From: Flavobacteriia bacterium
GTDB taxonomy: Bacteria; Bacteroidota; Bacteroidia; Flavobacteriales; Weeksellaceae
DNA length: 47,551 nucleotides
Direction of reading: 5' to 3'
NCBI GenBank assembly: GCA_019455045.1
Contig: JACFND010000017.1
Span: 1 to 47,551, forward strand
The notes under the pieces were generated by a model. That model saw only the letters and a program-made list of their open reading frames with translations, was not told where the DNA came from and searched no databases. How positions within the stretch are numbered: the stretch's first letter is position 1; every line of letters begins with the position of its first letter. A program made the position numbers and the translations under genes. Below, piece by piece: positions 1 to 8,715 of this stretch.

Positions 1-1217
1 CCCATCCCAACGAGGAATACAACAACCGGAAATATTATCTTTTTACACTTCACCGTCTGGCAAATTTGTATCAGTCAAAAGGAGAATTTAAAAAATCAGG
101 AGAACTGATTGAAACAGGTTTAAAAGAATCTGATGATAAAGAATTTTGGTATGAAAGAGCACTGATTGAAAAATCGCTTGGCATACAGCAGTTTTACGAA
201 AATAAATACAATCTGTCAATACAAACTTTAAACGGTCTGGTTCCGATGTTTGACAAAGAAGATAATTTTGACTGGGTGGCAGTTTGTGATTTTTATATCG
301 GAAAGAATTATATGGCAATGAATCAAAAGGAGAATGCACTTGTTTATTTTCGGAAAGTAGATTCTGTTTTTCTGGCAAGAAATTACATCAATCCCGAACT
401 CAGGGAAGCACAGCAGATTTTGCTTACTCACTACAAAGAAAAAAAGAACAAAGATCAGCAGTTGCATTATATAAGCCGTTTACTGGAAATCAACGAACTG
501 ACTGAAACAGATTTTGCATATCTGAATACGACACTGCATCAAAAGAAAGAATTTGAAACGGCTCAATTGCTGTCAGAAAAGAAAAAACTTGAAAAAAGCA
601 AAAAGGCACAGTCATCTTTTTATATGGTTTTTTTAATTACAGCCGGCTTTTTGCTTTCAGGCACTGTTTTTTGGCTGTATAAAGTAAATCGTAAAAACAA
701 ACAGCTGAAACTGAAAATCCGGCAACTTTTGGAACGTCCGGTGATTGATTCCATTACCGAAGACTTAAAACAGAAAAACAAAAAGTCTGCACAGTTGGAT
801 GATGAAAAAACGGTTGAACTGCTTGAAAAATTAAAAAATTTTGAGATTCAAAAGGGTTATTTGCAAAAAGGCCTGACATTGGAGATTCTGGCCAAAAAAA
901 TGGACTCCAACCGTCACTATCTTTCCGAAACCATCAACTCACAGCTTGGCAAAAATTTCAATTCTTATTTGAATGAATTGAGAATTAATCATCTGATTGA
1001 TGAACTGAAAACAAAACCCGGAAAAAGAAAATATACCTGGGAAGCAATATCCGAAGAATTGGGATATGCCAACCGTCAAAGTTTTACACGTGCATTTAAA
1101 TCGGTAGCAAAGGTTTCGCCTTCTTTTTTTATGGAAATCATGGAAAAAGAAAAATTGAAACCTGTACTGAAAGAGCAGAACCGGGAATTATACAGTCATT
1201 GGTTTCTTAAAAACTGA
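1..1217 (+). CDS. TPR-type membrane protein with C-terminal AraC-family HTH domain (5' partial)
   Basis: The reading frame is open from the left edge (frame of position 3), so the N-terminus lies outside the window. The visible part is alpha-helical and TPR-like. It is followed by one membrane segment at about 201-225 of the region starting at the TTG at 66 (YMVFLITAGFLLSGTVFWLY) and a basic stretch. The C-terminal ~110 residues are an AraC-type double helix-turn-helix (LEILAKKMDSNRHYLS..., then ISEELGYANRQSFTRAF). This TPR-TM-AraC architecture is a common Bacteroidetes regulator: the TPR side probably senses an envelope or metabolic signal and the cytoplasmic HTH binds DNA. The target genes cannot be read from the sequence. 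The next gene is 124 bases downstream on the same strand. The domain call is firm; the signal is unknown. Confidence 0.85.
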   Translation, partial: HPNEEYNNRKYYLFTLHRLANLYQSKGEFKKSGELIETGLKESDDKEFWYERALIEKSLGIQQFYENKYNLSIQTLNGLVPMFDKEDNFDWVAVCDFYIGKNYMAMNQKENALVYFRKVDSVFLARNYINPELREAQQILLTHYKEKKNKDQQLHYISRLLEINELTETDFAYLNTTLHQKKEFETAQLLSEKKKLEKSKKAQSSFYMVFLITAGFLLSGTVFWLYKVNRKNKQLKLKIRQLLERPVIDSITEDLKQKNKKSAQLDDEKTVELLEKLKNFEIQKGYLQKGLTLEILAKKMDSNRHYLSETINSQLGKNFNSYLNELRINHLIDELKTKPGKRKYTWEAISEELGYANRQSFTRAFKSVAKVSPSFFMEIMEKEKLKPVLKEQNRELYSHWFLKN

Positions 1218-1341
1218 AAGATATTAACCTGAATTCAGCAGTTTAAAATTTCAGCCAAATTAATTTCAAAAACAGGATTTAAATCATAAACCGATTGTTA
1301 AAACTGGCAGATTATTTGGAAAACTGTCAGAAAAAAAATCA

Positions 1342-1812
1342 ATGATGAAAAAAATATTTATGCTTGCGGTGCTGATGATATCGGCAGCTGGTTTTGGTCA
1401 GAGTTTTTCGGTTTTGGATATGGAAATGCTGGCCGGCGGAAATTATCAGAATTTTAAAAAAGCGGTTGAAAACAAGGATTATTCTTATCTGGAAAGAACC
1501 GATCTCGGCAGAGGCGGTGCATCCGAACTTTTTCAATACAACAAACAGTCAGCTGTGAAAAATCAGATCGGATATGAGCGTTCGGCGTCTGAAAAAAATC
1601 CGGTGATCCGTTGGGAAACTGACAGTCGTGATGATTTTTATGAATTTGAAAATCAGCTGAAAACTGCAGGTTATGAAAAAACAGGAAAAAACAGCGGAAG
1701 AAATTCAAGCTCGGTTGTCTATACAAAAGGAAAAAATTCTATGATACTGAGCAGCAGTCTGAATCAGAATTCAGAAAAGCCAAAATACAGTATTTCTGCA
1801 GTGATCAGATAA
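1342..1812 (+). CDS. Small exported protein of unknown function
   Basis: This 156-residue protein has a clear signal peptide (MMKKIFMLAVLMISAAGFGQ) with a typical flavobacterial cleavage after GQ, so it should be periplasmic or surface-exposed. The mature part is polar, rich in Lys, Ser, Asn and Tyr, with no recognisable domain or catalytic motif. Two ATGs are adjacent (1342 and 1345) and either could be used. It follows the AraC-type regulator on the same strand and ends just before a strong hairpin terminator, so it may be cotranscribed with that regulator or be its target. I do not recognise the family. Confidence 0.75.
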   Translation: MMKKIFMLAVLMISAAGFGQSFSVLDMEMLAGGNYQNFKKAVENKDYSYLERTDLGRGGASELFQYNKQSAVKNQIGYERSASEKNPVIRWETDSRDDFYEFENQLKTAGYEKTGKNSGRNSSSVVYTKGKNSMILSSSLNQNSEKPKYSISAVIR

Positions 1813-1833
1813 TGATTTTGGAAACAGTAAAAA

Positions 1834-1866
1834 GAAGAGAGCCCGAAAAGGCTCTCTTTTTTTTTG
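1834..1866 (+). terminator. Rho-independent terminator, possibly bidirectional
   Basis: The stem GAGAGCC (1837-1843) pairs with GGCTCTC (1850-1856) around a CGAAAA loop and is followed by nine T. It lies just after the small exported protein gene. The opposite strand also reads into a T-rich tract, so it may also stop the converging fhs transcript. Confidence 0.85.
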
Positions 1867-1887
1867 AATTTAACTTAAAAAAAACAA

Positions 1888-3576
1888 TCAGTTGAGACCG
1901 GTGATCACGCCTTCTTTGTCAATATGCATTCCTTCCGCGGCGGGCGTTGCAGGCAGACCCGGCATACGCATGATGTCGCCAAGAATCGGAATGATGAACC
2001 CTGCGCCGGCAGCAAATTCAAATTCGCGCACATTGACTTTGAATCCGGTCGGACGGCCGATCTTTCTTTCGTCGTCGCTCAAAGATTTCTGGGTTTTTGC
2101 CATACAGATCGGCAGCCGGTCAAGACCGAGTTCATAAATTGATTTGAGCTGATTTTTTGCTTTGATCGAGTAGGTGACACCGTCAGCACCGTAGATCTCT
2201 TTTGATATGGTTTCGATTTTTTCTTCCACCGGACGGTCAACTTCATAAATCCGTCTGAAACTGCTGCTTTTTGAATCAATGTTTTTGACCACAGCATGTG
2301 CAAGTTCTTTCATGCCGTCGCCGCCAAGCGTAAATTCCTTTGCAATCACAGCTTTCACATTCATTTCGCTGCACGCCTGTTTTACAAATTCGATTTCCTC
2401 ATCAGAATCGGTTTGAAAATGATTGATGGCAACCAGCGGATGAAGCCCCATTTTGAAAGCGTTTTCAATGTGCTTTTTCAGATTTTCAATTCCGCTTTTT
2501 ACGGCTTCCAAATTCGGTTTTCCGTATTCTTCCTTTTGGACCGCACCGCCCTGATATCTCAAAGCTCTGACGGTGGCAACAATCACATAGGCATCGGGTT
2601 TGAAACCGCCGTAATGACATTTGATATGAAGAAATTTTTCAGCACCCAAATCTGCACCGAAACCTGCTTCGGTCACCACATAATCTGAAAGCGACATACC
2701 CATTTTAGTGCCGATGATCGAATTGGTCCCCTGTGCGATATTTCCAAACGGACCGCCGTGAAGTATCGCCGGATTTCCTTCCAAAGTCTGAACCAGATTG
2801 GGTTTGATTGCATCTTTGAGCAAAATCGCCATTGCGTTTTCAGCATTCAGATCGCGTGCAAAAACCGGTTTTTTGTCAAAAGTATAACCGACAAAAATAT
2901 TGCCGAGTCTTTCCTTCAAATCTTCAAAATCATGACTCATACACAAAATCGCCATCACTTCTGATGCTGCCGTAATATTGAATCCTTCTTCGCGCGAAAT
3001 CCCGTTTGCGGAACCGCCCAGACCGATCACGATATGACGAAGACTGCGGTCGTTCATGTCCATCACTCTTTTCCAGGCAACCGTTCTCGGATCGATGTTC
3101 AGATTTCTGGTTTTGCTCTGAATGTTGTTGTCGATCAGCGCTGACAGCAGATTGTTTGCTTTTTCAATCGCAGAGAAATCACCCGTAAAATGAAGATTGA
3201 TATCTTCCATTGGGATAACCTGTGCATATCCGCCTCCGGCAGCACCGCCTTTGATGCCGAAAACCGGACCCAGACTGGGTTCTCTCAAAACGGCTGTCGT
3301 CTTTTTCCCGATCTTGTTCATTCCGTCGGCCAGACCGACCGCAACCGTGGTTTTTCCTTCGCCCGCAGGTGTAGGATTGATTGCAGTCACCAGTATCAGT
3401 TTTGAATTTTTCATCTTTTCTTTGTCGATGAAACTCAGCGGAATTTTTGCTTTGTATTTTCCGTACAATTCAAGATCGTCACCACTGATGCCCAGCTTCT
3501 CTGAAATTTCAGCAATCGGACGAATGTCTGCATTTTGAGCGATTTCAATATCGCTTGGAAAAGTTGTGTTGATCAT
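1888..3576 (-). CDS. fhs: Formate--tetrahydrofolate ligase
   Basis: This 562-residue protein has the full length expected for the family. Formate-THF ligase (EC 6.3.4.3) makes 10-formyl-tetrahydrofolate from formate, ATP and THF in the cytoplasm, feeding purine and formyl-Met synthesis. The signature features are a P-loop near residue 70 (TPAGEGKTT), the glycine-rich segment FGIKGGAAGGGYAQV, and the C-terminal FIIPILGDIMRMPGLP motif. It is transcribed alone towards the convergent upstream gene. The start MINTTFPSD is consistent with the family, and a promoter-like pair lies just upstream. The assignment is firm. Confidence 0.97.
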   Translation of the reverse strand: MINTTFPSDIEIAQNADIRPIAEISEKLGISGDDLELYGKYKAKIPLSFIDKEKMKNSKLILVTAINPTPAGEGKTTVAVGLADGMNKIGKKTTAVLREPSLGPVFGIKGGAAGGGYAQVIPMEDINLHFTGDFSAIEKANNLLSALIDNNIQSKTRNLNIDPRTVAWKRVMDMNDRSLRHIVIGLGGSANGISREEGFNITAASEVMAILCMSHDFEDLKERLGNIFVGYTFDKKPVFARDLNAENAMAILLKDAIKPNLVQTLEGNPAILHGGPFGNIAQGTNSIIGTKMGMSLSDYVVTEAGFGADLGAEKFLHIKCHYGGFKPDAYVIVATVRALRYQGGAVQKEEYGKPNLEAVKSGIENLKKHIENAFKMGLHPLVAINHFQTDSDEEIEFVKQACSEMNVKAVIAKEFTLGGDGMKELAHAVVKNIDSKSSSFRRIYEVDRPVEEKIETISKEIYGADGVTYSIKAKNQLKSIYELGLDRLPICMAKTQKSLSDDERKIGRPTGFKVNVREFEFAAGAGFIIPILGDIMRMPGLPATPAAEGMHIDKEGVITGLN

Positions 3577-3601
3577 AATTTAAATTTTAATCCGTTTTTT
3601 A

Positions 3602-3633
3602 CAAGATTAAAATTAGAAACAACAGCAGACAAA
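3602..3633 (-). promoter_or_regulatory. Predicted Bacteroidetes-type promoter of fhs
   Basis: Reading the minus strand, TTTG (3630-3633) is followed after 20 bases by TAATCTTG (3602-3609), one mismatch from TAnnTTTG. The implied transcript start is about 20 bases before the fhs ATG. The call is by motif and spacing only. Confidence 0.45.
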
Positions 3634-3697
3634 AACTATGACCTGTCTTATCTTTTGAGCAGATTTAGATAATGAAAACGGCTGATTTGGCGGTTGG

Positions 3698-4444
3698 TCA
3701 GCGGATGGTCAGAAGACTGAGATCGGCAGCCGAACCGTTGAAAATATTGATATCGACTTTTCCTTTGATCCCTTTTGCATAACCGGTTTGGGTAAACTGC
3801 CAGCAGTGCCAGTTGCGGTTGGGAACATAGATGCTGTAATTTGCAATCCAGGTCGGATAGCGCGAGAAACCGGCCGACAGATAATTGTTGTAATAATGAC
3901 TGTGCGAATAGATCATCGGACGGACACCAAAATGATTTTCAACAATATTCAGCCAGTTTTGAATTCCGGTTTTCAGCCGGTCCATGCTTTGAATGGTCGG
4001 CAGTTCTTCGATATCGAGTATGGGTACAAAATCACCCGGCATCAGCCGAACGTTCTGAATATAATTCTGTGCCTGAAGCGTTGAATTCTCATTGGGCCGA
4101 TAATAATGATAGACACCTCCGGTCATTTCGGACTGTCTGATCGCCTGCCAGTTTCTGTGGTAGGTCAGATCTCTTCCGTCCACACCCATAGTGGCTCTGA
4201 CAAATATAAACCGGATCGGATATTGGTCATAAACCGTATTCAGTTTTTGCCATTCAATTTCGCCCTGATAATGAGAGATATCGATTCCGATCAGCGCGGA
4301 CGAATGATTTGACAGTATGGATCGGTTTCTGAAATCATCGGGTGTGTCGATTCTGATTTTCTCAATTCGGTCGGTCTGATCGTTTCGGCTGCAGCTCAGA
4401 ACGAACAGAATCAGAATTGGCAGTATGAATGCGGTTTTTTTCAG
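3698..4444 (-). CDS. GH25 family lysozyme lipoprotein with apparent CTG start
   Basis: Glycoside hydrolase family 25 enzymes cleave the glycan strands of peptidoglycan. The first ATG (4187-4189) lies inside the domain, but the same frame is open upstream and encodes the missing N-terminal part: a lipoprotein signal (KKTAFILPILILFVLSC with lipobox VLSC), a linker, and the GH25 opening motif GIDISHYQGEIEW carrying the first catalytic-site Asp. The second motif (FVPILDIEELP) follows. No ATG, GTG or TTG occurs between the in-frame TGA at 4448-4450 and 4189; the only plausible start is CTG at 4442-4444 followed by two Lys codons. The full product would be 248 residues, anchored in a membrane. Alternatives are a mutated ATG or a sequencing error. 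Confidence 0.8.
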   Translation of the reverse strand: MKKTAFILPILILFVLSCSRNDQTDRIEKIRIDTPDDFRNRSILSNHSSALIGIDISHYQGEIEWQKLNTVYDQYPIRFIFVRATMGVDGRDLTYHRNWQAIRQSEMTGGVYHYYRPNENSTLQAQNYIQNVRLMPGDFVPILDIEELPTIQSMDRLKTGIQNWLNIVENHFGVRPMIYSHSHYYNNYLSAGFSRYPTWIANYSIYVPNRNWHCWQFTQTGYAKGIKGKVDINIFNGSAADLSLLTIR

Positions 4445-4489
4445 AAATCAAATTTTTGAAAGTTTGTTTATCCAAATTAAAGAAAACAA

Positions 4490-4540
4490 AATTAAAAAAA
4501 GCGGACCGGAATTCACCGACCCGCTTTTTGATTTTTTTTA
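4490..4540 (-). terminator. Terminator after the HdeD-like gene
   Basis: Two nested stem parts (GCGG/CCGC and CGG/CCG) are flanked by an A-run on one side and a T-run on the other, directly after the stop codon of the minus-strand gene at 4542. The symmetric A and T tracts would let it work in either direction. Confidence 0.6.
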
Positions 4541-4541
4541 A

Positions 4542-5186
4542 TCAGTTGTTTTGATCATTGATGGCTTTGTAATATTCATCTTTCAGATCATCGATTTTGT
4601 CTTTCAAATCTTTTTTGACTTTTGTCGGGAAAGTTTTGAGCTGTTTCAACTGAAATGACAATACGATTGCGGATATGCCCACAAAAATAAAGGTCAAAGC
4701 GGTAAATACCACCAAAGAAAGTCCGGTAAAAATCGGATTGGCAAGCAGGATGATCGAGAATACGATACCCAAAACGCTGAGAATGGCTAGATTGCCCCAG
4801 TTCATCACGCCGTAGTTTTTCAGTTCGAAAGCAAATCCCAATCCCTGAAAAGAGCGGAAGAGCAATACAAAACCTACAAAAACCGGAAGAACTGCGGCCG
4901 CTGTCAACGGTTTTGCAAACAGCAGTATTCCGATCAGCAGACTTAAAATCCCGCTGGCGAGATACCAGCCCCAGCCTTCCAGTTCATCCCGATTTTCAAC
5001 CGAAAACCAGATGTCCAGAATACCCGAAATCAGAAATGAGAGACTGAAAAGAAGGACCAATGACTCATAGGCCTCAACCGGAACCGTGAAAACATACAGT
5101 CCGAAAGCGATAAACAACACACCGATAATTGCGGATACATACCAATGTTTGACGGTGTTGCGGATGGTTTTTAAAAATGTTGCCAT
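4542..5186 (-). CDS. HdeD-like (DUF308) membrane protein
   Basis: This 214-residue protein has six predicted membrane helices in three pairs with the repeated pattern LxxGIxxIxxxI...P typical of the DUF308/HdeD family. The start of the first pair reads WYVSAIIGVLFIAFGLYVF. A charged cytoplasmic tail rich in Lys and Asp (KVKKDLKDKIDDLKDEY) closes the protein. E. coli HdeD is linked to acid resistance, but in Bacteroidetes the role is unproven. It stands alone, with its own terminator downstream and more than 300 bases of non-coding DNA upstream. Confidence 0.85.
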   Translation of the reverse strand: MATFLKTIRNTVKHWYVSAIIGVLFIAFGLYVFTVPVEAYESLVLLFSLSFLISGILDIWFSVENRDELEGWGWYLASGILSLLIGILLFAKPLTAAAVLPVFVGFVLLFRSFQGLGFAFELKNYGVMNWGNLAILSVLGIVFSIILLANPIFTGLSLVVFTALTFIFVGISAIVLSFQLKQLKTFPTKVKKDLKDKIDDLKDEYYKAINDQNN

Positions 5187-5502
5187 GATTTTAGAATTTA
5201 ATTTGTTAATATTTTAAATGTCAAAACCGTCTCAACGCAACATACGATTTCTGCTTTCGCCATTTTTCACAAACCGGAAAATCAACTGTTTGCTGCAAAT
5301 CAAATTTAAGCAAAAATATCCGAATAATCTAATCGGTAACCTTTAGGATTAAGTATTGTAAAATGCTTAATTACAGTGAATTGATTGAGAATAAAGAAAT
5401 GATTTTAATCACCGGAATTCTGCCAATAATATAAAGGACCGGAGTTGTTTTCTTCAGAATTTGAAATTGGATTTTCTGAGTTTATGATAAGAGAACCGGG
5501 TT
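5187..5502. other. Intergenic region without a recognised gene
   Basis: These 316 bases between the HdeD-like gene and the CPBP protease gene hold no convincing ORF. On the minus strand there are two exact TAnnTTTG matches, TAAATTTG (5301-5308) and TATTTTTG (5311-5318). Neither has a TTTG at the right distance, so a promoter for the HdeD-like gene here is only possible. No terminator with a T-run is visible for the CPBP gene. Confidence 0.5.
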
Positions 5503-6258
5503 TTAAGCTTTCTGCTTTCCCAGTTTCCTGCTGATTAGCCAAATGACGGGAACAAACAAAAACAGGAAAGCTGCAAACAAATAATTGGAAGAAATAAACT
5601 GATTGTTGTTTTCGGTCTGAATGACATTATGGGTTGCAAAAAAGAAGGTATTACCTGCCCAATGCATGCTGCCGGTCAGCCATAAATTTTTTGTGAATAT
5701 CAGCGGAATGACCAAAACGATTCCCAAAAGAAAAATATAGAGCAAAGCTTCCAAACCGTCATTCAGTCTGTAAATGTGATTGAGCAAATAAATCAAAGCT
5801 GATAAAAGGATCAGCCAATTCGTACCGATCCGGGTATTGAAATGCGAATAAATCAAACCTCTCGTCAGTATGTCTTCAGAAAAAGATGAAAACAGCACGC
5901 CGAATGCAAAAGGCAGTACGGATTGGATTAATATCATCCATTTTGGAAAAACAGTGATTTCTTCGATTCCTGCAATTAGTGAAAAACAATAGGGAAGGGC
6001 ATACATGAGAATTCCGAACAGTATGCCGATTGGAATGAGTTTAAAATATTTTCTGCCAAATGGCAAGCCCCAACATGTCAGTCCGTTGCCTTTGTACCAA
6101 TTGCCCAAAACATAAGCGGCTGTGAAGAAAAGGATTTGAAAACCAAAAAATCCGATCACACTGTTTTGAAAAACAATCATGTATTCAGCACCGTGATAGA
6201 GCAGAAAAAGGACTCCAAATGATACCAAAATTTTAAGATTTTTATTTTTTGCCGGCAT
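5503..6258 (-). CDS. CPBP-type intramembrane protease family protein
   Basis: This 251-residue protein has about seven or eight membrane helices. The three CPBP/Abi motifs appear in order: a Glu-Asp-Arg version of EExxxR (SEDILTRGLIYSHF, near residue 128), a His in a helix (YLLNHIYRL), and a final His/Asn pair (MHWAGN). Family members are glutamic-type intramembrane proteases related to Rce1, used for prenyl-protein processing in eukaryotes and for bacteriocin-related or unknown functions in bacteria. The EE to ED change is seen in this branch and may or may not preserve activity. Its substrate cannot be inferred from the neighbours. Confidence 0.8.
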   Translation of the reverse strand: MPAKNKNLKILVSFGVLFLLYHGAEYMIVFQNSVIGFFGFQILFFTAAYVLGNWYKGNGLTCWGLPFGRKYFKLIPIGILFGILMYALPYCFSLIAGIEEITVFPKWMILIQSVLPFAFGVLFSSFSEDILTRGLIYSHFNTRIGTNWLILLSALIYLLNHIYRLNDGLEALLYIFLLGIVLVIPLIFTKNLWLTGSMHWAGNTFFFATHNVIQTENNNQFISSNYLFAAFLFLFVPVIWLISRKLGKQKA

Positions 6259-6403
6259 AATTGAAACTGGGTGTATAATTGACTGAAACTGACGGTATGT
6301 TTTCTCACCGGGACAGACAGGACGGAATATCGCTACTCTGTTCGGAAGGATCTGACCGGGACGTTTTCAGTAAGCTAATTTAAAAAAATCGAAAAAAATA
6401 ATT

Positions 6404-7204
6404 TTATTTTTTTGTTGTGCAAATTGAATACACCATTGGGATTTTGTTTTCCAAATGTTTGATTCTGAATTTACCGGGTTCAAATTCAACCGTTTTTTCA
6501 AAACAATTGTAGGGTGAATAATCATACTCGTCAAACGAATTGATTTCAAGTCCGTTATTGATCAGGCTGTTCAGGACTTCGCTGATGCCGTGATTCCATG
6601 ACACACCTGACAATGTCAGTTCGGCATCCCTGTCTGCATAAGTTCCGGTCTGGGTTTCTGCAATGGGTCCCGAATTGAAATAATTGTAACCGATTTTTTC
6701 AAAATGATCGTCAAACATCCAAACGACCGAATGAAACTCGGCAAACACAAATTTTCCGCCGGGTTTTAGAAATTTAGAAATGATTTTCGCCCATCTGTCC
6801 AGATCGGGCAGCCAGCCAATGGTGCCGTAGGTCGTGAAAACAATATCAAATTTCTGATTCAGATGTTCGGGCAGATCATAAATATTGCAACAGATAAACT
6901 TTGCATTTGAATCGGTCTGTTTTGCCAGCTGTTTTGCGCTGTCGATTGATTTGTCCGAAAGATCAACGCCGGTCACATCTGCGCCGAGTCTGCCGAGCGA
7001 AATGCTGTCCTGTCCAAAATGACACTGCAGATGAAGCACTGATTTTCCTTTTATATCGCCAAGCAGATTCAACTCAATGTCATTCAATGAGCTTTTTCCT
7101 TTCAGGAAATTATCAAGATCATAAAACGCTGATTTCAAATGCACCTCGGTTCTTTTGTTCCAGGACTGCCGGTTGATTTCTATATAATTATTTTCTGAAT
7201 CCAT
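6404..7204 (-). CDS. Class I SAM-dependent methyltransferase
   Basis: This 266-residue Rossmann-fold methyltransferase has SAM motif I in the variant form VLHLQCHFGQDS (about residues 55-66), followed by the acidic motif II loop VTGVDLSDKS. FDIVFTTYGTIGW corresponds to the post-I and motif IV region. The long C-terminal part, with many aromatic residues, resembles a subgroup of uncharacterised bacterial methyltransferases. It is soluble, has no signal peptide, and its substrate is unknown. The next upstream gene ends only 22 bases before its start, so the three minus-strand genes 8517 to 6404 are probably one operon. Confidence 0.88.
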   Translation of the reverse strand: MDSENNYIEINRQSWNKRTEVHLKSAFYDLDNFLKGKSSLNDIELNLLGDIKGKSVLHLQCHFGQDSISLGRLGADVTGVDLSDKSIDSAKQLAKQTDSNAKFICCNIYDLPEHLNQKFDIVFTTYGTIGWLPDLDRWAKIISKFLKPGGKFVFAEFHSVVWMFDDHFEKIGYNYFNSGPIAETQTGTYADRDAELTLSGVSWNHGISEVLNSLINNGLEINSFDEYDYSPYNCFEKTVEFEPGKFRIKHLENKIPMVYSICTTKK

Positions 7205-7226
7205 TTTATTTCCATTTAAAAATCAT

Positions 7227-7796
7227 TTATTCAAGCCACCAATTCTCATTGTTTTCAAAGAAAACATATTCAACTTCACTGACCAGAAATCTTTCGCTGT
7301 CAAAATTTGGCTGACCGATGCAAATGATTCTGATGATCCCGTGATCTGTTTCACGATAAATATCCGCTATGGTTTTATCCTGATATTCATAAGTGTACAT
7401 CATCCCGTTTGTGTAGGAAATCTTAGGGCTGAAATCATACAGTTTCCGAATTGAATCGAGGCTGAGGTCATTGTAATAAAACCCAAAAACATTGTTGTAA
7501 ATCGGCATATTGGTGTAAGTAAACAGAATCTGTTTTTTTGGCAGCCGAAGCTGTTTTCTTTTCAGCAATTGCTTCAGTTCTTTATTGGTCGTAAAAATCA
7601 GACTGTCCTTGGGTTGGCTGAATCTGTAATCGCCGAGCATTTTCAGAGACAGTGTATCTCTATCTATTTTCAACACCGGATTGCCGTTGATCAGACTGTG
7701 ATTTTTTACTGTGTTGACCGGTCTGATATAATTGGCACAGGAAAGCGCAAAAACCGAAAAAATCGGCAGTATGAGTAATTTAATTTTGTTTTTCAT
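7227..7796 (-). CDS. Lipoprotein of unknown function
   Basis: The 189-residue product begins with a lipoprotein signal (MKNKIKLLILPIFSVFALSC, lipobox ALSC), so it should be anchored to the inner or outer membrane. The rest has no motif I recognise. Its start overlaps the end of the upstream DUF4184 gene by 17 bases, a sign of translational coupling. It probably belongs to the same transcript as that gene and the methyltransferase below it. Confidence 0.75.
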   Translation of the reverse strand: MKNKIKLLILPIFSVFALSCANYIRPVNTVKNHSLINGNPVLKIDRDTLSLKMLGDYRFSQPKDSLIFTTNKELKQLLKRKQLRLPKKQILFTYTNMPIYNNVFGFYYNDLSLDSIRKLYDFSPKISYTNGMMYTYEYQDKTIADIYRETDHGIIRIICIGQPNFDSERFLVSEVEYVFFENNENWWLE

Positions 7797-8517
7797 TCGG
7801 ATTTGAAATCAGTATTGACGTCAAAATTAGTGAAATTAATACAGCTGATATTCCGGTTACAATCAAATTTCCGTATGATCTGATGCTTAAACCTGTTAAA
7901 ATTCGAATCAATACAATCAGGATTGTAATCACTGAAAAAATCAGCCAATATTTTGGATTAATATTCGAACTTAGGCTTTTGTCAGCAGGCATTTTAAAGA
8001 TTACAAAAACAATGAATATTCCGCCGATTAGGCTGCTTGAATGCTGCAATATTTTGAAAGCTGGAATTTGAATGTGAAAAATTTCAACCGTTTTGGTAAG
8101 AACCGGAATTAATTGAACAAAATATCCGGTCTGATGTGTAAAACTGTCCCAAAGCAGGTGAGAGGCTGCACCGATCAAAATTGAAATCAGAATTATTGGC
8201 CAATTCTTTTTGAAATGACTGTTCCAGTCGAAATCTTTAAAACCTGAAAATCTTGATTTAAAAAACAAAGGCAGCTGATCAAACAAACGGTTACGGACCA
8301 AATTATGAAAAACAAATGCGAGTAAAATTCCCAATGGAAGATCGAACCAAAAAAGTCCGTCAATTGTATGGCTGTAACTGCTTTTGACCTGCATTCTCAG
8401 AAAATATTCAAAGTCGGGTGTCATACTGCCGATAACAAGTCCGGTCAATGAAATCCAATTTTTCGGAAGTTTTGAAAGCGGTAAAACAATTGCGGGATGT
8501 GAAAATGTAAATGGCAT
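7780..8517 (-). CDS. DUF4184 family integral membrane protein
   Basis: This 245-residue protein starts with the family signature MPFTFSHPAIVLP and carries the metal-ligand-like segments SMTPDFEYF and ASHLLWDSFTH. Those His/Asp clusters resemble the YdjM/LexA-regulated membrane hydrolase-like fold. About six membrane helices follow. The function of DUF4184 is unknown. It is probably the first gene of a three-gene operon (DUF4184, lipoprotein, methyltransferase). Confidence 0.85.
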   Translation of the reverse strand: MPFTFSHPAIVLPLSKLPKNWISLTGLVIGSMTPDFEYFLRMQVKSSYSHTIDGLFWFDLPLGILLAFVFHNLVRNRLFDQLPLFFKSRFSGFKDFDWNSHFKKNWPIILISILIGAASHLLWDSFTHQTGYFVQLIPVLTKTVEIFHIQIPAFKILQHSSSLIGGIFIVFVIFKMPADKSLSSNINPKYWLIFSVITILIVLIRILTGLSIRSYGNLIVTGISAVLISLILTSILISNPNEKQN

Positions 8518-8644
8518 TTTTAGGGTGATAGTTTATTTGTTTGAATCAGATACATTGTTTACATATTCCATTTATTGATATTAATTAACTGTAATTTGAT
8601 TTCAGACAACCTTCAAATATATACAATTCCCCAAAAATCATTTC

Positions 8645-8681
8645 TTAAAAAAGCCTTACAAATTCTGGATCTGTAAGGCTT
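8645..8681 (-). terminator. Terminator of cphA
   Basis: On the minus strand AGCCTTACA pairs with TGTAAGGCT around an 11-base loop and is followed by six T. It lies about 35 bases beyond the cphA stop codon. No comparable T-run exists in the plus direction. Confidence 0.85.
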
Positions 8682-8715
8682 CCAAATAAAAACCATTAAA
8701 AATGAAAAAAGTATT

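Noticed and set aside
2296..2688. 130-codon plus-strand ORF inside fhs
   Set aside because: It is antisense to conserved fhs coding sequence and lacks any family features.
5301..5318. Two -7-like boxes on the minus strand upstream of the HdeD-like gene
   Set aside because: No TTTG lies at the right distance; in AT-rich DNA such matches occur by chance.
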